From the NCBI GenBank assembly GCA_964392615.1, contig CAYMRB010000009.1, positions 1 to 51,154 of the forward strand: a stretch of 51,154 nt of DNA, read 5' to 3'. Source of the stretch: CAYMRB01 sp964392615. GTDB taxonomy: Bacteria; Planctomycetota; UBA8108. A program made the position numbers and the translations under genes. Within the stretch, counting starts at the first letter, position 1, and each line of letters begins with the position of its first letter. Below, in pieces: positions 26,552 to 34,574 of the stretch. The notes beneath the pieces were generated by a model. It had not been told where the DNA came from, did not search any database, and saw only the letters and a program-made list of their open reading frames with translations.

Positions 26552-27592
26552 CTACGACCTCTTCGCAGCTCGACCGAGCTCGCCGCAGAGCGGCTCGACG
26601 ACGTGTTCGCGCACATCGCTCGGTCTATCGTACCGCGCGAAGAGCGCATACAGCTTCGTCAAAGCGGCCTCGGTCGTCAGGTCGGCGCCGCCGACAACGC
26701 CGGCGCGCGCGAGCGACGATCCGGCCGCGTAGTGCTCGAGCGACACGCGGCCGCGTCGGCATTGGCTGACCGCGATCGCGACGACGCCGCGGTCGACGGC
26801 ACGGCCCAACGCGGCGGCGAGCGTGCCGTCGCGTGTTGCCGCAGTGCCGGCGCCGTAGCACTCCAAGACGATGCCTTCCAGCGGCGCGCGGAGCACATGT
26901 TCGACGAAGTCGAGCGCGATGCCCGGGAAGAGGCGCAGCACCGCGAGTCGCGCATCGAGCGCCGAGGGCAACTCGAGCTGTTCGCCTGCGGCGCAGGCAG
27001 GTGGCAGCACGAGCTCGCGGTGGATCGAGATCTCGACACCGGCCTCGCCGAGCGCGGGGAACGCCGGCGAGTCGAACGCGCCGAAACCCGCAGCATCGAC
27101 CTTCACGGCGCGATTGCCGCGCAGTAGGCGGCGTCCGAAGTAGAGGCAGACTTCCGGGATGTCGCCACGCCCCGCGATCACGAGCGAGGTGATCAGGTTG
27201 TCCCAACCGTCGCTTCGGGTCTCCGACAGCGGGATCTGCGAGCCGGTGACGATGACCGGCTTGTCGAGGCCGCGCAGGAGAAACGACAGCGCCGATGCGG
27301 TGTACGCCATCGTGTCCGTGCCATGCAGGACGACGAAGCCGTCGAACTCGTCGGCGCGCAGGGCGATGTCGCGCGCGATGCGCAGCCAATCGGCAGGGGC
27401 GAAGTCGGCGCTGTCGAGCAGCGGCTCGCGTTCCTCGACGACGAACTCCGGCACGCCGGCGCGCGCCAGCTCGGGCGCGGCCCTCATGAGCGACAGCAGG
27501 TGTCCGGGCTTCGACGCGTAGCCGCTGCCCGACTCGGTCATGCCGATCGTGCCGCCGACGTAGGCGATCCAGACGCGCGGTGCGGTCATCAT
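26552..27592 (-). CDS. ansA: Type I (cytoplasmic) L-asparaginase
   Basis: 346 residues; two consecutive ATGs (27592 and 27589). It hydrolyses L-asparagine to aspartate and ammonia. The first catalytic Thr is in YVGGTIGM (Thr15) and the second in VVLHGTDTMAYTASALSF (Thr92, Asp93), followed by KPVIVTGSQIPLSE, GNRAVKVDAAGF and VVGGADLTTEAALTKL. These segments and the length match AnsA-type enzymes such as that of E. coli, and there is no signal peptide. The thioredoxin/PDZ gene begins upstream on the same strand and ends 19 bp before this start, so the two are probably cotranscribed without an obvious functional link. Confidence 0.95.
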   Translation of the reverse strand: MMTAPRVWIAYVGGTIGMTESGSGYASKPGHLLSLMRAAPELARAGVPEFVVEEREPLLDSADFAPADWLRIARDIALRADEFDGFVVLHGTDTMAYTASALSFLLRGLDKPVIVTGSQIPLSETRSDGWDNLITSLVIAGRGDIPEVCLYFGRRLLRGNRAVKVDAAGFGAFDSPAFPALGEAGVEISIHRELVLPPACAAGEQLELPSALDARLAVLRLFPGIALDFVEHVLRAPLEGIVLECYGAGTAATRDGTLAAALGRAVDRGVVAIAVSQCRRGRVSLEHYAAGSSLARAGVVGGADLTTEAALTKLYALFARYDRPSDVREHVVEPLCGELGRAAKRS

Positions 27593-27611
27593 CGCATCCT
27601 CACCGTGACAC

Positions 27612-28985
27612 TCAGCGCAAGCGGAAGCTCAGCTCGCGGCGTTCGCCGTAGCGCAGCACGGTGAGCTTCAGCGTGTCGCCCTTCTTCTTCTGCTGCACCG
27701 CGTACGCGAACAGGTCGCTCTCGCGCATCGGCTCCGTGCGGCCGTCGACCGCGACGATGATGTCACCCTTGCGGAATCCGGCGCGCTTGGCGGTGGCGTG
27801 CTCGCCGTGCTGGCCGACGTGTTTCGCGCGCAGCGCGAGCTCGTTCGCGCCGATGCGAAGCCGGCGACGCTCACGGGCCGGCACCTCCTCGAGCAGCATG
27901 CCGCCCGTCCCCATGCGTCGCAGCTCCCAGCTCGTCACGCGCCAGGAGATGTCGTCGCGGCGGCGCCAGCCGGGTGTGAGCGGCAGCTCGAGCTTGAGTT
28001 CGCGGGCGCCCTCGGACTCGTCGTCGTCGCCGCGCTGTACGCGTGCCGTTAGGTGTCCCTCCTGCGGCGCGTTGTGGAGCACCCACGACGCGTCGGCGAT
28101 CGACACGAGGGGCTGCCCGGCGAGCGACAGCAGCTCGTCGCCGGCGCGGAAGCCCTGCCGTGCCGCGATCGAGCCCGGCGCGACCGACGCGATGCGCGCG
28201 CGGTGGCGCGGGTCGAGCGTCATGCCGAACACCTCGGTCGAGGGCCACGGGAAGACGACCTCGTCGGGCATCGCGCGGCCGCCCTCGCGGAAGATCAGGC
28301 GCTCGGCGTCGCGGATCTGGTGGCAGTGGATGCAGCTCTTGACCACATCGCCGCCGTAGTCGAGGACCGCCTTGTAGCGTCCCGCGAGCTGCGGGTAGTC
28401 CTCCGGCACGGCGTAGGCGAGCTTTTGTCGCGACCTCTTCGCGCGCAGCGACCCCTGGTTGGCCGGGTAGTGCGCGTGGAGGTCGAGGACGGTCTCGAGC
28501 GCTTCGCGAAACGCGCCGATCGACACGCGGCCCGTCTTGTCCTTCTGTGTTGAGCGCGACCCGAAGCGCCCGTAGATCGTTCGATCGGCGTTCAGGAAGA
28601 CCGCGAAGAACGACAGGTCGAAGTCGAGCTGGAACAGCGACAGGTCGAGCCCGTTCGCCTGCGGCACGCGGACGCGGACGAAGCGGCCGAGGAGATCGCT
28701 GACGCGCTCGTCGAGGGCGGCGATCTGCTCGTCGAAGCCGCGGCAAGCGTCGCAGGGGATGCAGCGGAAGACGACCAGGAGCGGGCGGCCGGTCGCCTTC
28801 GCCTGCGCGAAGCCCGCGTCGAGGTCGTTGTAGATCCAGCGCCCGCCGGCCGTGATGTCCTTGCGGTCATCGCGCACGCGCGTCTCGCGGTCGCCGTCCG
28901 CGACGAGGCAGGGGGCGGCGAGGAGGGCGACGGCGAGCGATAGGAGCCACGGCGTGGTCGGTCGGGCGGTCGGTAGCGCGTGCAT
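27612..28985 (-). CDS. Secreted thioredoxin-like/PDZ protein with CxxCH heme-type motif
   Basis: 457 residues from the ATG at 28985 (GAGGT 8 nt upstream). After a signal peptide ending near LVADG, residues about 45-150 form a thioredoxin-like domain with CIPCDAC, giving a CxxC pair, and LSFFAVFLNADRTIYGRFG. A middle segment has SCIHCHQIRDAERLIF, whose CIHCH is the covalent heme c attachment signature. Two PDZ-like domains follow: VAPGSIAARQGFRAGDELLS and, at the C-terminus, GFRKGDIIVAVDGRTE. The layout suggests a periplasmic redox or sensor protein that binds peptides or partner proteins. Whether heme is attached is not shown by sequence alone, since no cytochrome maturation genes are in the window. 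It is followed by asparaginase. Confidence 0.85.
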   Translation of the reverse strand: MHALPTARPTTPWLLSLAVALLAAPCLVADGDRETRVRDDRKDITAGGRWIYNDLDAGFAQAKATGRPLLVVFRCIPCDACRGFDEQIAALDERVSDLLGRFVRVRVPQANGLDLSLFQLDFDLSFFAVFLNADRTIYGRFGSRSTQKDKTGRVSIGAFREALETVLDLHAHYPANQGSLRAKRSRQKLAYAVPEDYPQLAGRYKAVLDYGGDVVKSCIHCHQIRDAERLIFREGGRAMPDEVVFPWPSTEVFGMTLDPRHRARIASVAPGSIAARQGFRAGDELLSLAGQPLVSIADASWVLHNAPQEGHLTARVQRGDDDESEGARELKLELPLTPGWRRRDDISWRVTSWELRRMGTGGMLLEEVPARERRRLRIGANELALRAKHVGQHGEHATAKRAGFRKGDIIVAVDGRTEPMRESDLFAYAVQQKKKGDTLKLTVLRYGERRELSFRLR

Positions 28986-29121
28986 GGGGCGACCTCGTTC
29001 GTTGACAACGGTGAGCCTGGTCGGACGCGATCCTAATACCCGAATCGCGCCGCCCAACCAGAAAAGAGCCGTTGGCGACCGCGCGAAGGGAGAGGGACGC
29101 GCGTCCCGTCTCCGAGGAGGG

Positions 29122-29199
29122 GCTCTAAGGAACCCAGGAACCCAGGAAAGGAGGGATCGATGTGCTCTTCCTTTCCTGGGTTCCTGGGTTCCTTAGAGC
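29122..29199. repeat. Long perfect inverted repeat, copy 2 of a dispersed hairpin family
   Basis: Arms 29122-29152 and 29169-29199 are perfect 31-nt reverse complements with a 16-nt loop. The outer part of the arms (from CTCTAAGGAACCCAGG onward) is identical to copy 1 at 10161-10235. CGAGGA on the left and TCCTCG on the right of the element extend the symmetry imperfectly. It lies between divergent genes, so it cannot be a shared 3' terminator. Confidence 0.88.
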
Positions 29200-29330
29200 T
29201 CTTCTTTCCTCGCACGAGGGCCAACGAGCGACGGTCTAAGCCGAGTTGTCAGTGAGGCTTACAAGAAAGATGGGAAAAGCGCGGCTGATGCCTTGTCTGG
29301 AGGGCAGTAGATGTACGGCGAATACGAGAG

Positions 29331-29372
29331 ACCTCCTCCGCAGAACCAAGGGTTCTTCCGAGGAGGTTTTTT
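29331..29372 (+). terminator. Terminator-like hairpin in the leader of the GH109-like operon (attenuator candidate)
   Basis: ACCTCCTC (29331-29338) pairs with GAGGAGGT (29360-29367) and AGAACC (29342-29347) with GGTTCT (29351-29356), with a 3x3 internal loop and an AAG apical loop, followed by six T (29367-29372). The upstream gene is on the other strand, so the only plus-strand transcript crossing it is the leader of the gene starting at 29403. Confidence 0.7.
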
Positions 29373-29402
29373 CGTGCCATGTCGCGGGTTGGAGGGCCAC
29401 AC

Positions 29403-30752
29403 ATGCCGGAGCGACGGGTCGATCGCAGGGAGTTTCTGGGGGCGAGCGCTGCCGCCGCGGCGGGACTCGCCGCGACGCAGGTGGGGGCGCAGGACGCCGC
29501 AACCGCAGCCGAGGCGGCGTCCGAGGCGCCCGCCGAGAAGAAGCCGGTGCGCGTCGGCGTGATCGGCCTCGGCGGCCGGGGCTCGGGCCTGCTGCGCACG
29601 CTCGTCGGCGTCGAGGCGGTCGAGGTGCCGGCCGTCTGCGATGTGGTGGCCGACAAGGCCCGGCGCGCGCAGGATATCGTCCGCAAGGCCGGGCGCGGCG
29701 ATCCCGAGGCGTACACCGGCGGGGCGGAGGACTATCGCCGCCTCCTCGCGCGCGACGACGTCGACGCGGTCCTGATCGCGACGCCGTGGGACTGGCACGC
29801 GCGCATGGCGGTCGACGCGATGCGCGCCGGCAAGTACGCCGGCGTCGAGGTGCCGGCGGCGTTGACCCTCGAGGAGTGCTGGAGCCTCGTCGACACCTCC
29901 GAGGCGACCGGGGTGCCGTGCATGATGCTCGAGAACTGGAGCTTCCGGCGCGACAACCTCGCGGTGCTGCAGATGATTCGTCGCGGACTCCTCGGCGAGA
30001 TCGTCCACTGCCACTGCGCGCACTCGCACGATTGCATCGACCACTGGTTCTTCGACCGCGCCGGCAACACGCGCTGGAGCGGCGAGTTCCTCGCGCGGCG
30101 CAACGCCGACCAGTACCCGACGCACAGCCTCGGGCCCGTGCTGAGCTGGATGGACATCAACTGCGGCGACGCGTTCGCCTCGCTGACATCGACCGCGACG
30201 CGATCGACCGGAATCAACCGCTACTTCGAGCGCCGCTTCGGCAAGGACCACCCGAACGCGCGACGCAAGTGGGCACAGGGCGACATCGTGACGACCGTCG
30301 TGCGCACGCAACGCGGCAGCACGATCGTCATCAACTACGACATGCAGCTGCCGCGGCCCTACGACAACCGCTGGATGGTCCAGGGCACCCTCGGCCTGTA
30401 CGACGAGGCGCGCGCGTCGGTCTACATCGCCGAGAAGAGCCCGAAGTACCACGACTGGGAGCCGTTCGCACCGTATCAGGACGAGCACGACCACCCGTGG
30501 TGGCGCGATCTGCGCCAGCGCAAGGCGGACGGAGGCCATGGGGGGACCGACGTTCTCGAGCTCGAGCTCTTCGTCGCGGCGGTTCGCGACAAGACGCAGA
30601 CGCCGATCGACGTCTACGATTCGGTGACGATGAGCGTCATCATCCCGCTGTCGGAGAAGTCGATCGCGGCCGGCAGCGCGCCGGTCGAGTGCCCGGACTT
30701 CACGCGCGGCAAGTGGCGCACGCAGAAGCCCCGCTTCGCCGTCGTGACGTGA
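29403..30752 (+). CDS. Tat-exported GH109-like NAD-dependent glycosidase (Gfo/Idh/MocA fold)
   Basis: 449 residues from the ATG at 29403, which has GGAGG 7-8 nt upstream; an ATG at 29379 is less likely. A Tat signal (RRVDRREFLGASAAAAAG) is followed by the Rossmann motif VGVIGLGGRGSG. Where most Gfo/Idh proteins have EKP, it has GVEVPAALTLEECWSLV (EVP at 149-151), followed by CMMLENWSF and QYPTHSLGPVLSWMDINCGD (Tyr238, His241). These three segments are hallmarks of glycoside hydrolase family 109, which uses bound NAD to cleave alpha-N-acetylgalactosaminides. The probable substrate is therefore an N-acetylhexosamine-containing glycan. It leads a two-gene operon with the UroD-like gene 31 bp downstream, behind a leader hairpin. 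Confidence 0.88.
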   Translation: MPERRVDRREFLGASAAAAAGLAATQVGAQDAATAAEAASEAPAEKKPVRVGVIGLGGRGSGLLRTLVGVEAVEVPAVCDVVADKARRAQDIVRKAGRGDPEAYTGGAEDYRRLLARDDVDAVLIATPWDWHARMAVDAMRAGKYAGVEVPAALTLEECWSLVDTSEATGVPCMMLENWSFRRDNLAVLQMIRRGLLGEIVHCHCAHSHDCIDHWFFDRAGNTRWSGEFLARRNADQYPTHSLGPVLSWMDINCGDAFASLTSTATRSTGINRYFERRFGKDHPNARRKWAQGDIVTTVVRTQRGSTIVINYDMQLPRPYDNRWMVQGTLGLYDEARASVYIAEKSPKYHDWEPFAPYQDEHDHPWWRDLRQRKADGGHGGTDVLELELFVAAVRDKTQTPIDVYDSVTMSVIIPLSEKSIAAGSAPVECPDFTRGKWRTQKPRFAVVT

Positions 30753-30783
30753 CGTGACGTCCAAACCGTCACGAGGTGAGAGC

Positions 30784-31830
30784 ATGACCCGCCTTTCGGG
30801 AACCGTGTCGAAGGCGTGGCTCGCCGCCGCGCTCGGCGTCGAGTTCGATCGGCGCTACTACCTCGACGTCGACCGCCGGCGCGAGATCGACCGTCGCTGC
30901 CACGAACACGTCGCCGAGGTGCGCGGTGATCTCGACCTGTTCTATTCCGAGTCGAACCTCGGCCGCTGCGCGCATTGGAATCCGCGCCAGGTGCTCGTCG
31001 GCGGCATCCAGCCGAACCTCATCCTCGGCATGCTGCTCGGGGCGGACCTCGTCGCGTGGCCGGATCAGGACGCCGACATCACGCCGGGTTGTCTGGTCGG
31101 AAGGCAGTCGTCGGATCTGCCCGCGCCGGAGGCCTTGCTCGACGATCCGCTCGTGCGGCTCCTCGACGACCAATGCCGCGCCGTGCTCGATGCCGCGGAC
31201 GGCAGCGTGCCGATCCCGCCGTTCTTCTGGGACGCCTCCGGGCGCGCGGCGGTCCACGGTGCGGTGACGACGGCGCAGAAGCTCGTCGGCGAGGAGTTCT
31301 TCGTCGCCATGCTGACGGCTCCCGGCGAGTCGCGCCGACTGCTCGACTGGATCGTTGACGCGACGGTCGCGCTCGTGCGGCACTTCTCCGCTGTCGGCAA
31401 GCTGCCCGTCACGTCGGTTCACATCGGCGAGTGCTCCGCGTGCATGATCGGTCCCGAGCTCGTCGAGCGGTTCGCCGTGCCGGCCGCGTCGCGCATCGGG
31501 CGCGAGCTCGGCTCGGTGCGGTTCCACTCCTGCGGGGGAAGCGACGCGCTCCTCGCCAGCCTGGCGTCGATCGACGGACTCGGGTCGCTCGACGTCGGCG
31601 GCGACACGTCGATGGACCGTGTACGCGAGATCTTCGGCCGCGATCTCGAGGTGACCATCGCGCCGCTCGTCGGCGATCTCGGCAACGCGGATCCCGAGGC
31701 GCTGCTCGCGTGGGCCGAGCGCGTTCTCGACGACAACGACGGCGGCCGGCTCGAGATCATCTACCACCTCGAGCCGGGTTACCGGCTCGACTCGCTTCGC
31801 GCGCTCGATCGGTTCATCCGCGAAACCTAG
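30784..31830 (+). CDS. Uroporphyrinogen decarboxylase-like (UroD/methyltransferase superfamily) protein
   Basis: 348 residues from the ATG at 30784, with GAGGTGAGAG just upstream. The fold family is indicated by the C-terminal half: TSVHIGECSACMIGPELVERF, GSVRFHSCGGSDALLASL, GLGSLDVGGDTSMDRVREIFG and LEIIYHLEPGYRLDSLRALDRF, a pattern of UroD-like TIM barrels that include heme-pathway decarboxylases and corrinoid methyltransferases. It lacks the N-terminal substrate-binding signature expected of true HemE, so heme synthesis is unlikely. His and Cys in FHSCGG may bind a metal. Cotranscription with a GH109-like gene suggests a role in carbohydrate or demethylation metabolism, but this is inference from position. 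No signal peptide. Confidence 0.8.
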   Translation: MTRLSGTVSKAWLAAALGVEFDRRYYLDVDRRREIDRRCHEHVAEVRGDLDLFYSESNLGRCAHWNPRQVLVGGIQPNLILGMLLGADLVAWPDQDADITPGCLVGRQSSDLPAPEALLDDPLVRLLDDQCRAVLDAADGSVPIPPFFWDASGRAAVHGAVTTAQKLVGEEFFVAMLTAPGESRRLLDWIVDATVALVRHFSAVGKLPVTSVHIGECSACMIGPELVERFAVPAASRIGRELGSVRFHSCGGSDALLASLASIDGLGSLDVGGDTSMDRVREIFGRDLEVTIAPLVGDLGNADPEALLAWAERVLDDNDGGRLEIIYHLEPGYRLDSLRALDRFIRET

Positions 31831-31949
31831 CGCCGCCCCGTTACCGGGCGACTCGCCTCGAAGCGGTCGGAATCGCCAAAGCCTCTTCCGGCGCGACGCC
31901 GATCTCAGATGCAGTCGGGTCGTTCACGGGTGAGTCTGGGGAGGCATCG

Positions 31950-32420
31950 ATGGTTCTGCCTGCACGAGTTTCGATAGCGGTCCTGCTCGCGTGCCTCGTC
32001 GTGTCGGGATGCGATGCCCAGCGAAGGACGGCCGTGGCGGAGACGACCTCGTGGCCGCCGCGCACCTCGGACGATCTCATCCTTGCCTACCGCACGGCGC
32101 ACGCTCGAGGCGATGTGCAGCTCGCGCTCGATCTCGTGTGCATGGACGGCGTACGCGACCGCGTCGGCACCCGGTCGATCTACGTCGAGGAGTTCCGGGA
32201 TGCGTTCCGTCAGCCGTTGCGCGACGTGCGGATCGCGCCTCCGAGCCCGGGTCAGCTGACGCAGTACGAACGCGGCGGCACGATCTACCGCACGAACCTC
32301 GAGGTCATCGGCAACCTCGTCGTCGAGGACGCCAGCGACCGGACGGCGCCGTCCGTCAGCTTCCCGATCGGCCGCAAGGACGGCGTGCTCTACATCGCGA
32401 CGAGCGTACCGATCCCGTAA
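31950..32420 (+). CDS. Small hypothetical lipoprotein
   Basis: 156 residues from the ATG at 31950, preceded by GGGGAGG at a 5-nt spacing. A lipoprotein signal ends in LVVSGC (Cys21). The mature part includes DDLILAYRTAHARGDVQLAL followed by VCMDGVRDRVGTRSIYVEEF, then a beta-rich end (LEVIGNLVVED, SFPIGRKDGVLYIATSV), loosely like NTF2-type folds. I do not recognise the family. It lies 119 bp after the UroD-like gene on the same strand and is convergent with the DksA-like gene. Function unknown. Confidence 0.75.
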   Translation: MVLPARVSIAVLLACLVVSGCDAQRRTAVAETTSWPPRTSDDLILAYRTAHARGDVQLALDLVCMDGVRDRVGTRSIYVEEFRDAFRQPLRDVRIAPPSPGQLTQYERGGTIYRTNLEVIGNLVVEDASDRTAPSVSFPIGRKDGVLYIATSVPIP

Positions 32421-32481
32421 CAGTCCGCGGGATCGCGCCGCACCGTTCGGGTCCTGGTCCTCTTGCCGGACTCGCTCGAGA

Positions 32482-33393
32482 TCAGTCCTCGTGGAGGACC
32501 CAGCCCATCTGCTCGTCGTAGTGGAGCTGCTGGGCCTCGAGCTTCCTCTGGGCATCGAGGGACAGCCGCGCCGACGGCAGGAACCTCAGGCGGCGGACAT
32601 CGATCTCCGAGCCCGTCGCCTCGCAGATGCCGTAGGTGCCGTCCTGGATCTTCTTCATCGCCACCGCGATCTCGCGCAGCTCCTTCGACTCGCTTTCCGC
32701 GAGGCGGAGGGAGAGGTCGGCCGTCACGGCGGTGGTCGCCTGGTCGGCCTCGTCGCCGCCCTTGGTGGTGATGTTCTCGTGGGTGCCGAGATACTCGGCC
32801 TCGATGGCACCGAACGAGCCGAGGAGCTCGCGCTTGCGCTCGAGCAGCTTGTTCTTGATGTGGCGCAGGTCCGACCTGGAGATGCGCTTCGACAGCGGCG
32901 GCAGCGCGGCCTTCTTCGCCTGGGCCTTCAGGTCGTGATTGAGGTTCGAGCTCGTCGCCGCGTTGTCCGGCGACTTGGCCGCCTTCTTGGTTGCGGCGGT
33001 CTTCTTGGGCGCCTTCGTCGCGTTCTTCTTCTTGGCGGCTGGGTTCTTCGGCGCAGCCTTCTTGGCGGCGGTTTTCTTGGCGGCTGGGTTCTTCGGCGCA
33101 GCCTTCTTGGCGGCGGTCTTCTTAGCGGTCGCCTTCTTGGCGGCCGGCTTCTTGGACGCTGCCTTCTTGGTGGAGCTCTTCTTCACAGTCTTTTTCTTTG
33201 CAGGACTTTTCTTGGCGGCGGCCTTCTTGGAGGCCGTCTTGGCAGGGGCCTTCTTCTTCGCGCCTGCCTTCTTGGCGGGGCTCTTCTTCGAAGAGCCTTT
33301 CTTCGCGCTGCTCTTCTTGGCCGCGACCTTCTTCTTGGCGGGAGCCTTCTTGGCCGGTGCCTTCTTGGCCGCTTTCTTTTTCGCCGGAGCCAT
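32482..33393 (-). CDS. Histone H1-like Lys/Ala-rich tail fused to DksA/TraR-type domain
   Basis: 303 residues, ATG at 33393 with GGAGG 9 nt upstream. Residues 1-145 are almost only Lys, Ala, Pro, Ser and Thr in AKK/PAKK repeats like bacterial histone H1 (Hc1) tails, expected to bind DNA. The C-terminal part (about 165-303) matches the DksA/TraR coiled coil and C-terminus: RHIKNKLLERKRELLGSF, ATTAVTADLSLRLAESESKEL, MKKIQDGTYGICEATGSEID and RLRFLPSARLSLDAQRKLE. Of the four zinc-finger cysteines only Cys257 is left; it is the only Cys in the protein. It may couple nucleoid binding with RNA polymerase secondary-channel binding. The tail contains a 45-bp tandem duplication (33031-33120). Confidence 0.9.
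   Translation of the reverse strand: MAPAKKKAAKKAPAKKAPAKKKVAAKKSSAKKGSSKKSPAKKAGAKKKAPAKTASKKAAAKKSPAKKKTVKKSSTKKAASKKPAAKKATAKKTAAKKAAPKNPAAKKTAAKKAAPKNPAAKKKNATKAPKKTAATKKAAKSPDNAATSSNLNHDLKAQAKKAALPPLSKRISRSDLRHIKNKLLERKRELLGSFGAIEAEYLGTHENITTKGGDEADQATTAVTADLSLRLAESESKELREIAVAMKKIQDGTYGICEATGSEIDVRRLRFLPSARLSLDAQRKLEAQQLHYDEQMGWVLHED
33031..33120 (-). repeat. 45-bp in-frame tandem duplication in the H1-like tail
   Basis: 33031-33075 and 33076-33120 are identical at 44 of 45 positions and encode a 15-residue unit (TAAKKAAPKNPAAKK). Near-identity at DNA level points to a recent duplication rather than selection for composition. Confidence 0.9.
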
Positions 33394-33728
33394 TTCGCTG
33401 AGCCTCCGAGGTCCGCGCGCCTTCCCACGGCGGGCCGCCTCCGGCCCCTGCCCAGGAAAAGTGGCGGAGAAGTCTACGCATCGTTCCCGGGTGAGTCAAG
33501 CTCAAACAGGCGGCTGCGAGCGGCGCGCCGTCGCGGCCAGCTGCCGAGAAAGTGGAGCCGCCCGTCGCGACGCAGCGCCTCGGGAACCGAGCCGCTGCGG
33601 AGGAGGAGCTGGCCGGTCGCCACGACCTGTCGTGGCCTGGCGAGCCGCAGGGCCCAAGGTGCTGTGTCTGACGGCGGCGGCTGACGTTCCATAACGGAAC
33701 GTCCGAGCCCTCCGCGCCCCGCCGCGCG
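33394..33728. other. Intergenic stretch upstream of the H1/DksA gene
   Basis: 335 bases without a convincing gene. It holds the ribosome binding site of the gene starting at 33393 and, near its far end, a perfect inverted repeat GACGTTCC (33683-33690)/GGAACGTC (33696-33703) with a 5-nt loop, 26 nt beyond the stop codon of the gene ending at 33729. No T-run follows it on the minus strand. Confidence 0.5.
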
Positions 33729-34403
33729 TCACTCGGGCGTCGTCGCGGCCGCTGCCGCCTGCAGCGTGGAGCGGGTCTGCGCCAGGAGGCGCTCGGCGTG
33801 CTGCCACGTCCGGTCGCGGAGGCTCGCCGCGTGGCTCGCGACGACGCGCTCGCCAGCCGCATCGAGCCGCAGCAACGGGCGACGGGCAAGGATCACGGCC
33901 AGCCGCGCCGCGACGAATCCCGCGTCTCGGTATCCGTCGGGCAGCGGGCTCGCGAGGAGGCGCTCACGGTGCTCCCGCCAGCTGCGCTCGTCGGTCTCCG
34001 GCGAGCTCGTCCGTCCCGGCCGCCACGCATCGTCCGCCGCGTCGAGCGCGTCGAGCTCCAGCGCGTCGTGGTAGGCCTCGACGATGCGCCGGTCCGCAGC
34101 GATCCAGCCGTCGAGGAAGAGCTCCGCTCCGACGTGGGATACCGCGAGCGCGCTCGCGCGGGGCAAGCCCTCCGCGCGGAGCTCGTCGCGCGACCAACCG
34201 ATGAGGTCGCGGAACGCCCGCGTCGCGTGGAACGCGTCGTCCGTCGACATGTGGAAGCGCACGCCCGCCGCGACGACCGCGTCGTCGAGTCGTCCGATGC
34301 GTCGCCCCGCCATCGCGGCGAAGTCCGGGAGCATCGAGCCGAGCACGAAGCGCGGGGACGGGTCGTGTTCGAGTGCCAGCGCGCAGTGAGCGAGGAAATT
34401 CAT
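33729..34403 (-). CDS. ACP phosphodiesterase-like (AcpH family) protein
   Basis: 224 residues from the ATG at 34403; the open frame continues upstream but MNFLAH is the family N-terminus. MNFLAHCALALEHDPSPRFVLGSMLPDFA, VAAGVRFHMSTDDAFHATRAF and AVSHVGAELFLDGW follow the pattern of AcpH-like proteins, which remove 4'-phosphopantetheine from acyl carrier protein and have a degenerate HD-type metal site. The C-terminal part is Arg/Ala-rich and less conserved. In many bacteria outside the gammaproteobacteria such proteins are of untested activity, so the biochemical role is tentative. Cytoplasmic. Confidence 0.75.
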   Translation of the reverse strand: MNFLAHCALALEHDPSPRFVLGSMLPDFAAMAGRRIGRLDDAVVAAGVRFHMSTDDAFHATRAFRDLIGWSRDELRAEGLPRASALAVSHVGAELFLDGWIAADRRIVEAYHDALELDALDAADDAWRPGRTSSPETDERSWREHRERLLASPLPDGYRDAGFVAARLAVILARRPLLRLDAAGERVVASHAASLRDRTWQHAERLLAQTRSTLQAAAAATTPE

Positions 34404-34574
34404 CGCGAGGAAGAGTAACGCATCTCGGCGCGACAGCGAAGGCGGCAAGCTCCACAGCGGCGAAACGGTGGGACGACCCGCGCTCGGAGGATCGCAAGAG
34501 CTACTGACAGGTGGAGCTCGTTGGCCGCTGACGAGGCGAGGAGCCCGCTCCGACACCCCGCGAGGTCGTCGATC

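Larger units (their letters stand above)
28986..29402. other. Divergent intergenic region with inverted repeat and leader hairpin
   Basis: 417 bases between two divergent genes. It carries copy 2 of the long inverted repeat (29122-29199) and a terminator-like hairpin at 29331-29372 just before the GH109-like gene. A short frame starting at 29311 behind GGAGGG overlaps the hairpin. I recognise no riboswitch aptamer and no clear promoter. Confidence 0.6.

Noticed and set aside
29217..29330. Known riboswitch upstream of the leader hairpin
   Set aside because: I looked for cobalamin, SAM, cyclic-di-GMP and fluoride aptamer features by eye and found none; a covariance-model search would be needed to be sure.
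30784..31830. Heme-pathway HemE
   Set aside because: It lacks the N-terminal substrate-binding signature of HemE and sits in a carbohydrate-related operon; only the superfamily fold is supported.
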